Below, in pieces: positions 5,185 through 6,117 of a DNA stretch of 6,117 nucleotides. The stretch spans positions 4,375-10,491 of the forward strand of contig JALWSL010000784.1 of assembly GCA_027080405.1 (NCBI GenBank), in the 5' to 3' direction. Every line of letters starts with the position of its first letter. The stretch's first letter is position 1. This DNA comes from Planctomycetaceae bacterium. GTDB lineage: Bacteria; Planctomycetota; Planctomycetia; Planctomycetales; Planctomycetaceae. The notes under the pieces are model-generated. The model was not told where the DNA came from. It did not search any database and saw only the letters and a program-made list of their open reading frames with translations. A program made the translations under genes and the position numbers.

Positions 5185-6117
5185 TCAGCCATTCTTGCCC
5201 CTCGTTTCTGTTCCAAGCCTTTCGGCCAAATCCATGGCATCCACGGGCCAGAAGCATTCCGGACGAGGATGGCGGACTCGCGGATGTCCGGCCTCTGGGC
5301 GACAGCTCAGCAAGGAGTCAAGCCATTGGGCGGGAATTGCCTCCCGACCGCACACAGCGCCTAACAGCGCCCCGCAAATGGCTGCGTTGGTATCGGTGTC
5401 TCCTCCGCGCATGATGGTGTCGACAACACCGTTCTCGAGGCTTGACGCATGAAGCAGCTGATAGAGGGCATTCTGAAAAGCGATCAAAACCCAACCCTGT
5501 TGGTGGACATATTCCGCTGGCGGTTCATCGGCTGCCTGGTCAATGGTATCCAGTAGTTTCGGTTCGACAGACATGTCGTCTGCCCACTGTCGGATGCGCT
5601 GATATAGCTCTTTGCGGTCGCATCCGGAAGCAATGGCACAGGAAATACCCATGGCAAATAACGCATTGGCATGCTGACAAATCAGATTGGGATGCGTGAG
5701 AGCGGCATCCTGCATGGCCCATTCAGCAACCTGAGGCAGTTCAAAGCCGGCTCCGAAAATCCCGAGAGGACTGATCCGCATCATGGCTCCATTGGCCTGA
5801 CTCTCCAGGATAGGATTTCCCCGCAGCCCGGCCAAAATGGTCATGCCGCAATCAAACGGACCGGAACTCAGCCAATATTGATATTCCCTACGTGCCGCCT
5901 CTGGATTATACGAACCGGTTTTCACCAGCATCCGGGCAAGGAGCAGAGCCATCTCGGAATCATCAGTTGGCTGGCCTGCAATCGTATTCCATGTGCCGCC
6001 ATCCGCCAGCTCCCTCACCCCATCAGGATAGCTCCTCTGGATCTCTTCCGGGGATTGAAACTCAACCAGACTGCCGAGTGCATCCCCGGCAAGTTGGCCC
6101 AGGAGGCAGCCCTGGGC
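5185..6117 (-). CDS. ADP-ribosylglycohydrolase family protein (DraG/ARH-like), 5' end beyond window
   Basis: Likely a Mg-dependent hydrolase that removes ADP-ribose from proteins or small ADP-ribosylated compounds in the cytoplasm. The frame is open from the stop at 5185 to the right edge, giving 310 visible residues. The GTG at 6018 is not the true start, because family sequence continues upstream: GCLLGQLAGDALGSLVEF (visible residues 3-20) is the typical N-terminal motif, so only a few residues are missing. Metal-site motifs are intact: PTDDSEM (T51, D52, D53), NGAMMRISPLG (109-119) and GGDTDTNAAI (D240, D242, T243, N244). It is convergent with the kinase gene and separated by 253 bases, so it is a different transcription unit. 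No dinitrogenase-reductase (nitrogenase) or ADP-ribosyltransferase gene is in view, so the substrate is open. Confidence 0.9.
   Translation of the reverse strand, partial: AQGCLLGQLAGDALGSLVEFQSPEEIQRSYPDGVRELADGGTWNTIAGQPTDDSEMALLLARMLVKTGSYNPEAARREYQYWLSSGPFDCGMTILAGLRGNPILESQANGAMMRISPLGIFGAGFELPQVAEWAMQDAALTHPNLICQHANALFAMGISCAIASGCDRKELYQRIRQWADDMSVEPKLLDTIDQAADEPPAEYVHQQGWVLIAFQNALYQLLHASSLENGVVDTIMRGGDTDTNAAICGALLGAVCGREAIPAQWLDSLLSCRPEAGHPRVRHPRPECFWPVDAMDLAERLGTETRGKNG

Noticed and set aside
6016..6018. GTG at 6018 as the start of the ADP-ribosylglycohydrolase
   Set aside because: The frame stays open to the window edge, and the upstream residues carry the conserved N-terminal GDALG motif, so the gene clearly begins further upstream.

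Overview
The window is a piece of ordinary bacterial chromosome. It is moderately GC-rich and holds five protein genes. My best guess is a planctomycete (Planctomycetota), based on three things: the gene mix, namely a secreted M28 peptidase, a CheY/CheC/soluble hybrid-kinase cassette and an ADP-ribosylglycohydrolase; the style of the proteins; and a cacgcagag/acacgaag/acgcaaag-type intergenic repeat. This is recognition from memory, not a database result. I see no RNA gene, CRISPR array, transposase or phage gene.

Left part (1-1269): a secreted zinc peptidase/aminopeptidase of family M28 on the + strand. The best start is a GTG at 64, behind a strong ribosome-binding site, not the ATG at 13. 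A 329-base gap (1270-1598) follows, with a possible weak terminator, inverted repeats and an extended -10 promoter candidate for the next genes.

Centre (1599-4931): a co-directional signalling cassette. It encodes a single-domain CheY-like response regulator, a two-site CheC-type phosphatase overlapping it by 8 bases, and, after a 110-base gap with a strong hairpin, a soluble PAS-GAF hybrid histidine kinase with its own receiver. The simplest reading is that the kinase autophosphorylates at H362 and passes phosphate to its own receiver (D665) and/or, through a histidine phosphotransfer protein not encoded here, to the free receiver (D52). CheC would then reset the free receiver. No CheA, CheW, CheD, methyl-accepting receptor or flagellar gene is present, so the pathway need not concern motility.

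Right part (4932-6117): a 253-base gap between convergent genes, filled with short repeats and hairpins. After it, on the - strand, comes an ADP-ribosylglycohydrolase (DraG/ARH family) whose first few codons lie beyond the right edge of the window.
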